This document shows, piece after piece, positions 30,990 to 41,286 of a stretch of DNA of 64,000 bases; within the stretch, counting starts at the first letter, position 1; the number at the start of each line of letters is the position of its first letter. A program made the position numbers and the translations under genes. A model generated the notes under the pieces. That model was not told where the DNA came from. It searched no databases and saw nothing but the letters and a program-made list of their open reading frames with translations. The stretch is from Lepisosteus oculatus (taxonomy: Eukaryota > Chordata > Actinopteri > Semionotiformes > Lepisosteidae), in assembly GCF_040954835.1 (NCBI RefSeq), contig NC_090709.1, positions 43,718,490-43,782,489 of the forward strand. Reading direction: 5' to 3'.

Positions 30990-32423
30990 CTAAGTGCTCT
31001 TGAAGAGCAGGTAGATGATGCCCTCCCTCATGGTGTCTCTGAGTTTCCCCCGGCGGAAGATCTCCTGCGCCACTTCCACCAGATCTGCCGCCAGGGTGTC
31101 CCAGAAGCAGGTGTAGAGTTCCTTTGGGAGTCCGTCCGGCCCCGGCACCTTGCCATTCTCCATGGACAAGAGCGCCGCCTTCAGCTCCTCGGCCGCGATC
31201 GGACCCTCCAAGTCCTCCCTCACCTCCTCCGGTACTCGTGCCTTCAGCTCCTCCAGAAAAGCATCGCCTGCCTCCACCTCCGTCTGCTTTTCTGAAAAGA
31301 GCTCCGTGTAGAAAGCGGTGGCCGCTTCTACCTTGTCGCTCTCGTCCAGCACTTCCTCTCCATCTCCCCGTCTCAGGCCGTGGATCACCCTCTTTTTCTG
31401 GGCTCCTCGGACCTGATTGAGTTTGCGGAGCCTCTCCTTCAGGTCCCGTGCCCGGGCTGAATTGAAGGCTCCTCCCCCGTTAGCCGAGCTGTACTCCTCC
31501 TCTAGTTGTCTCTGGAGTCGTGCAGCTTCCTTCCTCTCCCTGGCCGCCTTCCGTCTGCAGTACGTCTGCGCCAGGGTTCGGGTCCTGTCCTTCACCGACT
31601 CCCACCATTCCACCACGGAGCTGCAGCCGTTTCTCAGATCGACCCAGCTTGCGTAGTCTTTACGGAACAGTGCCTTGAAGTCGTCTTCCTCCAGTATCTC
31701 CCGGTTCAGCTTCCAGTACCCACGACTGAATGCCGGCAGGTTGGTGTTAGCCATCACCGTCAAGCGCTTGTGGCTGGAATACCACTCCGGGGACACCGTC
31801 GCCGACTCCAGGGAGCAGGTCGTGTGCAGAAAGATGTAGTCCAGGCGGCTGCACACTCCCCGGGAGTTTTTCCATGTCGTTCTGGCGTCGTTAGCGCGGC
31901 ACCGTCTGAAACCGTCTACCAGGGAGAACTGCTTGAGTAGCGACTCCAGCTCTGCCAAGCTAGCATCGCTCCCCTTCTCCCGGTCGACGTTGAAGTCCCC
32001 GCCAAGCACCACCTGTCTTTTGGTGGTGCAGCAGCTGGCCAGGTCAGCAAACACTTCCTTCCGGATAGAGGGTTCCGTCGGAGCATAGACGTTAATTGCT
32101 CTCAACTTCTGCCCCCTCCAGTCGATGTCTGCGACCAGGATCCGGCCCTGCACCACCGAGAAGGAGGAAACCAGCGTCATCTCTGGGTTTCCGAGGAGGA
32201 TTCCCACTCCGGAAGAGTGGACCCCTCCTACGCTCCAGCATGATTCTCCCTTCGTCCATTCCCTGGAGAATGTCAGCTTGTCGCTTTCATCCTTCAGGTG
32301 GACCTCCTGTAAGAAACAAACTGAGAAAGACTTTGAGGCCAGATCATGAAAGACTCCCCGTCTTTTCACCGGGTCTCTTAGCCCTCTCACGTTAGTTGTT
32401 AGAAAGGTAAGTTTCACAATCAT
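30990..32423 (-). CDS. LINE ORF2 N-terminal part: APE endonuclease and start of RT
   Basis: 477 codons. APE-type endonuclease motifs in order: TTNVRGLRDP (residues 9-18), FLQEVHLKDE (38-47, catalytic Glu), INVYAPTEPS (about 110), GGDFNVDRE (about 140), SRLDYIFL (about 192) and SSHKRL in place of the usual SDH. Next comes a Lys/Arg-rich coiled linker, then the RT entry: FYTELFSEK, NGKVPGPDGLPKELY. In a living LINE this nicks DNA and primes reverse transcription. The frame stops at the RT finger region, next to the deletion noted above. The SSH change may already weaken the nuclease. Confidence 0.75.
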   Translation of the reverse strand: MIVKLTFLTTNVRGLRDPVKRRGVFHDLASKSFSVCFLQEVHLKDESDKLTFSREWTKGESCWSVGGVHSSGVGILLGNPEMTLVSSFSVVQGRILVADIDWRGQKLRAINVYAPTEPSIRKEVFADLASCCTTKRQVVLGGDFNVDREKGSDASLAELESLLKQFSLVDGFRRCRANDARTTWKNSRGVCSRLDYIFLHTTCSLESATVSPEWYSSHKRLTVMANTNLPAFSRGYWKLNREILEEDDFKALFRKDYASWVDLRNGCSSVVEWWESVKDRTRTLAQTYCRRKAARERKEAARLQRQLEEEYSSANGGGAFNSARARDLKERLRKLNQVRGAQKKRVIHGLRRGDGEEVLDESDKVEAATAFYTELFSEKQTEVEAGDAFLEELKARVPEEVREDLEGPIAAEELKAALLSMENGKVPGPDGLPKELYTCFWDTLAADLVEVAQEIFRRGKLRDTMREGIIYLLFKST

Positions 32424-33179
32424 GATTAAACAAGTGAAAGTTGAACCTCCTCTCTTTGTGCTTACAGTGGAAAACTTGGGAGTCTACATCGGGGCACTGT
32501 TTAGCCTAGATGTAACTACTCTCGTTCGGGTCCTGGGGGGAATATGCTGGGCTCCCTCCAGGTCTCGCTGGGGACTGAAAGGTAAACATGCTGGACAGGT
32601 CCAGCCCTACCATCAGTCCCGGCTCCAGGGCGGCTTCAAAGTAATCTTGTCTTCCTCGAGGATACTCTCCGCCACCGCTTCGGGAAGGCTTTTTTCTTCC
32701 CTTTCTCCAGGAGTTTCGGGGACCTCCAGTTGCTCCTGGGCCTTGGGGGAGGGGGGCTCCACTTCCTGGGCTGCCTCTTCCTGTTGTCCCTGGGCCTCGG
32801 GGGAGGGGGTTACCTCTTCCTGGGCTGCCTCCTCTGGTTGTTCCTGGGCCTCGGGGGAAGAAAGTTCTAGTCCTAGAGGAAACGGTTCTCCCTTACCACT
32901 CTTTTCTTTTGTCCTTCCGAAGGTGGATCCGCCCTGCATCTCTTCTCCCGCTTTCTCTTACCCTTCTTGCTGGGAGTTATTAGGGCCCTTCCTCCGGTCA
33001 GCCATTTTGTCCGTCGTCCTGGCGGCCATCTTGTGGCACTGGTGCGGCTGGGGGTGTGGCCTCGGCAGTTTCGGTTCTCTGCGGGGGAGGTGCGGGTTCT
33101 TTGTTCTCACCTCTCTCCCTTTGTCTTGAGACTGGTTTCTGCCGGCCGGCTTCCACCACCTGCGCAAACGAAGGTTTGC

Positions 33180-33555
33180 TTACCTTGCATTGGTGAAGGA
33201 GGTGTCCCTCGGCGCCGCATCCGTCGCACTTTTTGGCAACAAGTAAGGGTTGTATGTGAGGACTGTGATGGTCCTCTGGTTTGTCTTCCTCATAGGCTCC
33301 GGCCTGAAATCTGAGAAACGGGGGTGCTTACCTTTTTCTCTGATCATTTTCGTTGCCTTTTCATATGAGGCGACCGTGGCCATGTAGGCCTCCATGTATC
33401 TCTCTGCCTTGTTGTCTTGCAGGCAGTAGAGATCTCCGGCCACCAACTGCAGGATCCCTCTCAGGAAGGTAATGAAAAAGGATTTCGCAGTTGGCATCGC
33501 CTCTGTTTTCTTGGTCCAGTGGAACCGGATCAGTGTCTTCTTGTCTGCCATCTGG
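33180..33555 (-). CDS. LINE ORF1 fragment
   Basis: Frame from MADKKTLIRFHWTKKTEAMP through KSFFITFLRGILQLVAGDLY, which resembles the ORF1 start of Tx1-like LINEs (RNA-binding protein). A second frame just downstream holds a CCHC knuckle, so a frameshift separates the two parts. Preceded by a GA-rich 5' UTR (33560-33980). Confidence 0.5.
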
Positions 33556-33983
33556 AAAGGAGAAAAAAGAAAAAAGGAGAGAAAGAGAGAGAGCAAGGTC
33601 CTGTGGAGAGGAGGGTTTAGCTGCTAAAGGAGCAGCGAGTGAGCCCTGGACTTTGTCCTTGTGTGCAAAGCCCAGCTAGGTGCAGGCGCAGGAGGAGAGA
33701 GAGAAAGGGAGCGGATAGCGCTTCTGAGTCTCGAGGAAGAAAGCAAGCACCGCGGGCAGGCCACGAGTACTTACTCCCAGCCAAGAGGCCAAGGAGGCGG
33801 AGCAAGAGAAAGGGGGAGGGGAGAGGAGAGAGCAGAGAGAGAGAACGTTGCTGCCGGATCCCACCCAGCTCAGCTGCTGCTTGGCCTTAACCCCCTAGGC
33901 TCAACCTAGGGCGATACCAGCTCAAGCACTCTTCAGGATCTTCGATCGCCTTCTAGAACTTTGGAAAGACAAGAACTGCGGGC

Positions 33984-34018
33984 ATGCCACTTGAACTTGA
34001 TCTTAGCCAAAAGGCTGA
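33984..34018 (-). ncRNA. U2 snRNA 5' fragment
   Basis: The minus strand carries CCTTTTGGCTAAGATCAAGT, a perfect 20-base match to positions about 13-32 of U2, with a degraded start before it (ATTTTATCA for ATCGCTTCTC). The rest of U2 is absent. It lies exactly between two LINEs that point away from each other. Confidence 0.75.
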
Positions 34019-35285
34019 TAAAATCGGATTCCAGCTCACTGGCCCTGCAAAACTTAGTTCAAGACTTTAAACTCTCAGACACATATAGATGTATATATCC
34101 CACAACAGCAGGATATACATGGTCAGGGAGGAATAGCAGCTCCAGAATTGACTATTGCTTTGTCTCAGAGAGAGTGAAAGTTGCTGGGGTCACTCTTCAG
34201 CCTGTCTTCTTCTCAGATCATCAGGCTTTAGGGTGTAGAGTGGAACTCCAGGGCGGGACTGTCTTTGGCCCAGGCCTCTGGAAACTCAACACAAAGCTGC
34301 TAGAGAACGAGGGGGTAATATCCCGCTACAAAGAGAAACTATCACAGTGGCTGTCCTTGCAGTGTCTGTACGGGTCAGTAGGAGAGTGGTGGGAGGAGGT
34401 GAAGGTTAGGACAAAGGCCTTTTTCATGGCTGAGGGAAGGAAGGCTGCTGCCAGACGGAGAGGAGTGCTAGCCAGGAAACAGAGGCAGCTGCAGCGTCTC
34501 TACACGATGCTGCACAGTGGCTTCGATGTGCTCGAGGATATCACCCTTTTAAAAAAAAACATCCGGAGCATAGTCGAAGAAAGCAGTCGAGGAGTGCTGT
34601 TAAGAAGCAGAGTGCAGTTCTTGGAAGAAAATGAGAAGTGTACTCGCTTCTTTTTCAGGAAAGTGGTAGGCTCCAAGTCTGTCATGGAAAGTGTAGTTGA
34701 TGAGGAGGGAAGAGAGAGTACAGAGCTGAGTGCTATCCTCTCCTGCATCGAGGCCTTCTTGTCACGGACAACCAAAGGGACTAACCGTGGGGAGCAGAAG
34801 TGTGGAAAAAGACCCATATGCGTAGCGGCGAGACGGGAAAAAGGCCCGGGCTCATTAGTGCAAAGAGTTCAGGAATGCCGTATAGAAACCTGTGCCCTCA
34901 GGGAGCGGACGTGGGGCGCCCTGGTGCTAGGCGGGTCTCAGGACATCCGAACGTCAGTGCTGAGCGAGGACAGAGTGCAAGACCCGGAAATATATAGCCT
35001 AAGGGAAAGAGAGGGACAGGAAGGACAGCAGACCAGAAACTAGGGACAGGACAGAGAAGGACCGCCCTCTGGCTGCAGAGGGCGTGACACTTCTACTCAA
35101 GACTGTACAGCTCTACAGAGGTAAAGGATGAAGAAATTCATTTTTTTACCTCAAAGCTAGAAAACGTTTTGAGTGAAGAAGATAGGGAAGTACTTGAGGG
35201 GGATTTGACAGTAGAAGAGCTGAGAGGCTATGGAGAGCTTACAGAAGGGGAAATCTCCGGGTGCTGACAGGCTCCCTAAAGGGGC
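34019..35285 (+). mobile_element. 5'-truncated LINE of a second Tx1-like family
   Basis: Starts inside the endonuclease domain (LSDTYRCIYPTTAGYTWSGR, SSSRIDYCFVS, FFSDHQALGCRV), followed by the WWEEVKVRTKAFF linker, a Lys/Arg-rich coil and the RT entry (FYSRLYSS, then QKGKSPGADRLPK). The frame is held open to 34759, is interrupted by a solo LTR, and resumes cleanly at 35090. It ends near 35285 in unrelated sequence. A different family from the LINE at 30050-33980. Confidence 0.75.
34760..35089 (+). mobile_element. Solo LTR inserted in the LINE, 5-bp target duplication
   Basis: 330 bases starting TGTCACGGACAACC and ending GGGCGTGACA. The termini TGTCACG/CGTGACA are inverted repeats. CTTCT flanks both ends (34755-34759 and 35090-35094). 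TG...CA ends and a 5-bp duplication are typical of Ty3/gypsy. No coding content. Confidence 0.85.
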
Positions 35286-35849
35286 GTCTGCTTTTACTAC
35301 TTGCACGAATGAAGGCAAAAAAAAGCCAATCGATGTGAACGAACGGCGCTTTACAGAGGAGTACTGCCTGACTGGATCGTTCATGAACGACAGAGGCCAC
35401 TCCGACCTCTTCTCGGTTTTCTTCAATGACTTACTAAGGATCTTCTTCACATTCGCCCATGCAGGGGAAGCCAGTTACACCAAAGCAAACGCAGGAAAGT
35501 GCAATTCAAGCAGAGACCAGGAGGGACTTGTTTACACCGAGAGTGGTCGGAGAATGGAACAATGCACCCAGCCCTGTTGCTGGAGCCGATTCTTGATGAG
35601 ATCTTGAGCTCACTAAGAAGCCCCCGCTGGATGCTAATCTTTCTGTTGTTCTTGCAGGTCCTGCGCTGCTTTTGAGCCGACAGTGCTCGTCCTGGTCTGT
35701 CGGCACAGCCCAATTGCAAATGATCGGCTCCGCGTACAGAAGGAACGTGCGTTTGGTACAAGAGTGCACGAAGGCACCGGAAATACATTGGGAACAAATG
35801 ACCGGTCGCTCAAGACCTCTGTGAAGTACAGGAGCGTGCAAAACGAGGC
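35286..35849. other. Unassigned repeat-like stretch
   Basis: The part 35520-35580 (GGACTTGTTTACACCGAGAG, TGGTCGGAGAATGGAACAAT) recalls a phrase common near the end of some fish retroelement ORFs, but too little remains to name it. No complete gene. Confidence 0.25.
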
Positions 35850-35922
35850 TGTTTCCACCCGGTCTCGAACCGGGGACCTTTCGCGTGTTAGGCGAACGTG
35901 ATAGCCGCTACACTACGGAAAC
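35850..35922 (-). tRNA. tRNA-Val (AAC)
   Basis: 73 bases. GTTTCCG acceptor pairing with TGGAAAC (one G-T), TAGTGTAGCGGCTATCACG D-arm, anticodon loop CCTAACAC with AAC, T-arm CCCGG/CCGGG with GGTTCGAGACC, discriminator A. All stems pair; likely functional. Confidence 0.9.
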
Positions 35923-36031
35923 CTGCAGGGACTGCTGCTGGTGTCTCGCTTGCGTTTCGGGCTGAGAAAGGGACGCGTCACTTTAGGCAGGGGGCGCTGG
36001 AGAGAGGAACAAAGGGCGCGATGAAACAAAA

Positions 36032-36104
36032 TGCCGAAACCCGGGATCGAACCAGGGACCTTTAGATCTTCAGTCTAACGCTCTCCCAACTGAGCTATTT
36101 CGGC
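36032..36104 (-). tRNA. tRNA-Phe (GAA)
   Basis: 73 bases. GCCGAAA/TTTCGGC acceptor, TAGCTCAGTTGGGAGAGC, anticodon loop ACTGAAGATCT with GAA, box B GGTTCGATCCC, discriminator A. Matches the vertebrate tRNA-Phe consensus closely; likely functional. Confidence 0.93.
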
Positions 36105-36109
36105 GGTGC

Positions 36110-37330
36110 GCAAATCCCACAGCCACCTGCTCCAGCCTTCCTCTGTTGTGGCATGAGCGCACCAAGAGTAGCGGGACAGTGTTGCAGGAACGTCACTCAG
36201 AAGGAAAGCCACCCAGCTGCGCCCTCTGAGCTCTGTCCAGCGCATCTTCCTCGCATGGACTCCTGCCTGCGACGGGCAGGAAACAATTAGCAAGAACAGA
36301 ACGACACCCCATGGGTGTCTCATGACCGCACCTTAGGTTGTGACACGTGCAGGTGTGAGGGGTTGCCGGGCTACTTTGGAGCAGAGCTTGGGCGGAGGGG
36401 GGGCGGGAAAGCAGACAAAGAGGTGACACCTCAAGGTCTGCACGATCACAGCTCTCCGCCGCCCCAGGCTTCCGCTCGATAAGCTACTGGACACACCCGC
36501 CCCTCCTCACACAGACCGTGGAAAAGCCCCCGAGTGGGAGGGCTCTCTCTTCCTCCCAGGAGCTCTTGGACACGACGCACAGACAGGGCGCGGGGAGCCG
36601 CCGCCTGCAAACACGGCTCCAGGCAGGACTCCACTCCGCAGGAGCCGCAGAGCAGAGGAGATGAGGGCAGCTTAGCTCCTGTGCAGAGACCTGAGCTGTT
36701 GTTGCTGTGGATGCTGTCTTTTCTGCACTCGGGGTAGGAGTGAATGTTGAGTTGCCCTTAGAAATGAAGCAGAGCACTTCAACGGCACGGGTGTGTGTGT
36801 GTTCGTGCGCCCTGGTGATTCTGGGAGACAGATCGAACCTGGGCTAAAAGAGAGGGGGTTTAGCCCTCTTCCATTTGCTAGTTCAAAGTTGTACAACCCA
36901 TTTGTATCTGCTAGGCGGCGCAGTCGTCGTGCACAAAGAACGCTTTGAAAAGCGTCAAAGGCTAGTCATTCCGAGTTGGTCGTTTGTGTTTTCCGTTCAG
37001 ACGTGAAATGCTGAAATGATCTCTCGGCTCCTCGGTTGTCATTTCTGCTCCGTAAAGGGATCACAGCACGCGTCGGCTTCCAGCACGGTGGGTCGGGACA
37101 CGATGCCGGGGGTCGGAGAGAGCGATGTCTTCCTCGTTAGTATAGGAACTGTCACCTATCCCCACCTGTCACGCGGGAGACCGTGTACATCAGGACGCGC
37201 ATTGAAGTGAAAGCAGGATGCGCTGTGACATGCACTGTGCAGATCCCGCCACACTAAGAGGTGACTGGGTCTGTTCGATCACAGCGCTAGGCGAATCCCC
37301 AATCCCCTTTTGTGCCTGGCGACAAAAGAT
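36110..37330. other. tRNA spacer, no gene seen
   Basis: Short open frames only, without recognisable motifs. A GT microsatellite of about five units lies near 36791. Confidence 0.4.
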
Positions 37331-37333
37331 GTC

Positions 37334-37406
37334 TGTTTCCGGCCGCCTTCGAACCGGGGACCTTTCGCGTGTGAGGCGAACGTGATAACCACTACACTAC
37401 GGAAAC
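37334..37406 (-). tRNA. tRNA-Val (CAC), T-stem weakened
   Basis: 73 bases, like the tRNA-Val at 35850 but with CAC in the anticodon loop (GCCTCACACG). The acceptor stem is perfect. The T-arm reads CCCGG-TTCGAAG-GCGGC, where only about three of five pairs form, so function is doubtful. Confidence 0.75.
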
Positions 37407-37840
37407 GGTGGTAAGACGTGCCCAGCGGCCCAGTGCTGAGCTTCGCCAATGCGATTCAGCTGCTTCCAGTTCCTTTATTGGAGTGCGCTGATGGATCGTG
37501 CTCTCTCTCCAGAGACCAGCACGCCTGTCATGGACGGAGCAGGAAAGGCGGCGCCACATTCTACAGCCCTCTCCACGCAATCGACGAAATCGGGCTACTG
37601 AAGTGGAGAAAATCGCCTCTCCAGAAAGTGCAAATATCATCTTGGAGACTATAAATCCTATTGCCGAAGGTCAGCCCTGTCTACCAGAGTAACCCTCCCA
37701 CAGCGATGATCAGCTCGTCTCACACGCGAGAAGTTTCGGTTGGAAACAAGCGCCCCCTCTTCTCGCACGTTTTTCACGTTCGAGTAGTTTTAATGCGGCT
37801 CTTTCGTACACGGTGCTGATCTTTTGGAAAGCAGGAGGCA

Positions 37841-37900
37841 AAACCGAGTCGAACCGCCTGGGTGAAAACCAGGAACCCTTACCGCTAGACTATATGGCAG
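37841..37900 (-). pseudogene. tRNA-Glu (TTC) pseudogene
   Basis: Minus strand: CATATAGTCTAGCGGTAAGG, GTTCCTGGTTTTCACCCAGG then CGGTTCGACTC. The first acceptor bases and about seven bases of the T-stem are gone. Anticodon TTC is still readable. Confidence 0.75.
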
Positions 37901-37935
37901 CGAACAACCATGCTGTTCCCGGCATCATGCAAGTA

Positions 37936-38160
37936 AACGTGGGAATAAGGTTGTTCAAATTATTTTTTTTCTGAATCTGGTTTACATCGCCAAATGTAAA
38001 CCGGAGGCAGCAACAACAATAAAAGGGACACTTGTCCTTAAACTCGGACGTGATGTTCTGCAGACATGTGCAAAATGTCCTGTTTTCTTGCAATGTAGAC
38101 ATTTTGCTGTTCACGCTCCACATTCATCTGCTTTGTGCATTGTTAGTCCGCACCTGTAAC
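37936..38160 (-). repeat. LTR-like fragment, same family as 42110-42191
   Basis: Shares AATTATTTTTTTTCTGAATC, GGTTTACATCGCC, AACAACAATAAAAGGGA with the reverse complement of 42110-42191, and AAACTCGGACGTGATGTTCT with the reverse complement near 41575-41605 and with 38755. A fossil of a gypsy-type element, matching the gag scrap next to it. It abuts the tRNA-Glu pseudogene on the 5' side of that tRNA. Confidence 0.5.
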
Positions 38161-38174
38161 ATGTAATGTCAGCC

Positions 38175-38700
38175 GTCCCCTGTTCTTCTATTTCTCTAGC
38201 ATGACTGCATCCTGCTGCTCGGCTTTTGTTTGTAAAGTTTGAGCGAGCGCCCCGTTCAGTGTCACTTTGTCACTGTGGTCAGAAAGCATTCTCGATTCTG
38301 CTTGAGCTGCTTCATGAATTCTAGCGACTGTAAGAGCTCTTTCCAAAGTCAGCCCTTCCTCCTGCAGCAATTTATAGTCTCTTATGTGCACATTTTTCCA
38401 CAAGTTGATCTCTTAACATGTAAGTTTCCAATACTCCAAAGTCACAAGATTTAGCCAGTTCTCTTAGTGCAGTCACAAAAGCAACAACAGATTCGCCCTG
38501 AGACTAAGTTCTCTGCCTAAATTTATGCCGTTCCAAAACCACATTTCTCCGCGGTGTAAAGTAAGCGTCTAAGGCAGCTACAGTCTGTTCATATTGTAAC
38601 GCAACGGGGGCTCAGGCGGGCTCAGTCACAAAAGCGTCAACAGATTCGTCCTGAGCCTTAGTTCTCTGCCTAAATTTATGCTGTTCCAAAACTCCGAGAT
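38175..38700 (-). mobile_element. Ty3/gypsy gag fragment, broken
   Basis: On the minus strand the text includes [40 protein letters not shown] and [20 protein letters not shown], a typical gypsy gag. Several breaks. A 65-70 base piece (38470-38540) is repeated at 38615-38690. No polymerase remains. Confidence 0.6.
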
Positions 38701-39049
38701 CGTTCAGCGAGCGAGTATTTAAAAACTACGTCGCTTCCAACCTCTGCTGTCACTGTAAACTCGGGCGTGATGATGTGCAGTGTGCCTTTCCTCTTGTCGT
38801 AGTCAAGAGTACTCACTGTGTGAGCGCCTCACTGCGTGTTCTGTACTCTACTGTGATTTAATTTAGATGATTACGTGGAGTAGAGTGACAAGATCTATTT
38901 GAACATTTTCGGTTTGTGAAATGAAACACTAAATACACTACTGTAAATACAAGTAATGGACATTTAAAATAACTACAGTAAAGCTAGAAGAGTGAAAGAT
39001 AAAAGACTATTTAGAATGACATTCACAATAGAATTAAAAACGGCACAGC

Positions 39050-39122
39050 CGCCCGAAAAGGGACTTGAACCCTGGGACCTCAGATTAAAAGGCTGATGTT
39101 CTACCGACTGAGCTACCCGGGC
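39050..39122 (-). tRNA. tRNA-Lys (TTT)
   Basis: 73 bases, GCCCGGG/TTCGGGC acceptor, anticodon loop CTTTTAA with TTT, box B GGTTCAAGTCC, discriminator G. Two blemishes: GTAGAAC for GTAGAGC in the D-arm and a mismatch at the base of the anticodon stem (TCAGC/TCTGA). The downstream 180 bases are duplicated with the tRNA at 62406. Confidence 0.8.
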
Positions 39123-39309
39123 TCTGAAAGACCGCCGACACTGTCGGGATCCTCGCAAGTCACGTGTCTCTTGTTCCGAAGAGCAGTCATACCTGACCCG
39201 TCTGGAATGACCACTGACAGACTTTATCCAGAAGCGACGGCACCACTCCCAGTAGAATGAGTGAGAAATACAGCATGACATGGGTAGTTAAGGGGCTCCC
39301 ACAATCCAT

Positions 39310-40435
39310 CTTTCCTCACATTACTGATTTTTTTCAATAGCATTTGGACCTTTTTTCACATTCAGATTTTTTTCTCATTTAATAAAATCTTTTAATCAAC
39401 AACATTAAAAAGAAAATAAATGGAACGTTTTTTGGAACAATAATTTAAAAAAAAATTTCAATGCCTTGGTTGTATACGTGTGCACACCCTTTATAAAGGG
39501 AGTTGCAACAGTGCTGAAATTTAAAGAGCATTTCTGTAGAGAAAACAGCCTTGATGTTCAGCTTAGGGAGCTTGTCTTTTTGAAATTCTATTTCTTAACA
39601 CCTTGCACAGCCTCCCGACAGACTAACAAATATTTTTTGGAGAAATTGGCTCACACACCGGAAGACACTAACGTTTATTTACGTTAGAGTAAGTGAATAA
39701 CAGTTTAACCGAAAAAGTTTGTAATTGTGATTTTGTTAAAATTCAATAAATCGTCTATCAACAGTTAGAATTTATTAAGAAATTGTTTTATTTCATAAAC
39801 TATAAGACAATTCAGAGAGTTTATAGGTCATATCCGTCGCTTATGTTCTTTTAACTCTAGCGTTCAGGATCCAAACCCAGGTGCGGACGGTTGTGTTTCT
39901 TGAATCTCTTGTAATCATCAAAAGTCGATGTGTAGTCCTTCAGTACTTTCTCCAGTTGTGCCATGGATATTTTATACGTTCAATACTTGTCATGCTCTTT
40001 TGCATTTTCCTTAACAAACGGAAAAAGTTCAAAGTGTGTTTATGGCTGTGCTTCACATCTACACGACAGCACTTGTAACAGTACAGGACACGCAGTGAGG
40101 AGTTCGTGAAGCTTTCAGTTTAATGCGGAGTTCAGAAGGAGGATTCGCTCGCTGAATGATCTCTCAGGAAATCCCGGGTGAGATTCAACAGGTGTTTTCT
40201 GCAACAGCCATGACAAGTGTGAAGCAATCTCAGGATTTCCTGAATTTGAACTAAATTATTAGTTCAAATAAATTAGGATTTAACAGAACTAAAAGAGGTA
40301 CATTTAAAACAGCAGCGCAACTCTGCAGCACGTCGAGTGTGCCTGCATTTATTTGTGTAAACCTGGCTCTCTCTGAACACAAGCAAAGAGTTCTCACTCA
40401 CCAGAAGATTGCGATGTGAGTACTATAATAAAAAG
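39310..40435. other. tRNA spacer, no gene seen
   Basis: AT-rich; short frames without recognisable motifs. Confidence 0.4.
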
Positions 40436-40439
40436 CACC

Positions 40440-40511
40440 TGGAGATGCCAGGGATTGAACCCGGGACCTCATACATGCGAAGCATGCGCTCTACCACTGA
40501 GCTACACCCCC
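40440..40511 (-). tRNA. tRNA-Ala (CGC)
   Basis: 72 bases. GGGGGTGTAGCTCAGTGG, anticodon loop TTCGCAT with CGC, TCCCGGGTTCAATCCCTGG, ending CATCTCCA with discriminator A. Matches the vertebrate tRNA-Ala consensus; likely functional. Confidence 0.93.
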
Positions 40512-41226
40512 GATGAAAAAGTTTACGGAACAGACTAAGAGATGTGCAAATGCTCACTGATCACACCACTCATGAAGAATGCCTGCAGTTTCCCACTTTC
40601 GCGTTTCTTCTACTACAGAGTAAATTCATAGGAATGAAAAAATAAGGAAGGAAAAATAATGGCATCGAAGCTTCAAGAGACTGTGCACAAATTAATCTGT
40701 TATTTTTACATCCAGTTACATGGGCGACGGTGGTTGATTCCCAGACGGGGGAGTGCTTTTTTTCTACCTCCTTACTCGACTGTCTTTCAGTTCTATTTTA
40801 TTTGAAAGCTATTTGCATCTTTTAAGTGCTCTTGATTAAACTATGCATAGAAAAACAGCAGTACTGATGATTTAGTTTAAAAGGGTGAAACGACGCCCCA
40901 ACCACAGGAATGGTAACAGGAAGGATCGTGTTCTTATTTAATATGTCCTTTTGAGATGTCTTGTCAATGCACACAGGCGGTAGAGCTGAATAATTTACTT
41001 TTAGTTCTTTCTATACCAGGAAGAAAGGAGCAGACTTTAACTTTAAGAGGCAAAAATGACACCTTGTCAAAGCTAATATTATTAAAATGACATCACAACA
41101 AAAGAGTGGAGCCTTGAGTGAATAAAGCCTTGAGTGGAGCCTTGAGCTTTCATTGGACGTATGTGTCTCCATAACTTTGTAGGTGAGAGAGAGGATTGTG
41201 ATAATTTGCAGGTGCTTCTCGGGAGT

Positions 41227-41286
41227 GCGTTGGTGGTACAGGCGCCTTCCAAATAATTGAGTCGGGTTTGAATCCCAGCCAGTACA
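41227..41286 (+). pseudogene. tRNA-Gly (TCC) pseudogene
   Basis: GCGTTGGTGGTA, then a deletion in the D-arm, then GCCTTCCAAATAATTGA and GGGTTTGAATCCCAGCCAG. About 12 bases shorter than a real tRNA-Gly(TCC), acceptor decayed. Confidence 0.65.

Larger units (their letters stand above)
30050..33980 (-). mobile_element. LINE, Tx1-like, nearly full length with internal deletion
   Basis: On the minus strand it spans from a U2 fragment at 33984 to an AATAAA signal (about 30079) and a short A run at 30053. ORF1 lies at 33555 to about 33000 (start MADKKTLIRFHW; a CCHC knuckle CDGCGAEGHLLHQC near 33220 in a shifted frame). ORF2 begins at 32423 with an APE endonuclease and the RT start, then jumps at about 30985 into FADDMTLFLRSD and the thumb. 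The RT palm motifs between LLFKS and PVIDGLEIP are missing, so there is an internal deletion. Dead. Confidence 0.75.

Noticed and set aside
33639-33909. Arg-rich frames on the plus strand
   Set aside because: Product of a GA-rich LINE 5' UTR read in several frames.
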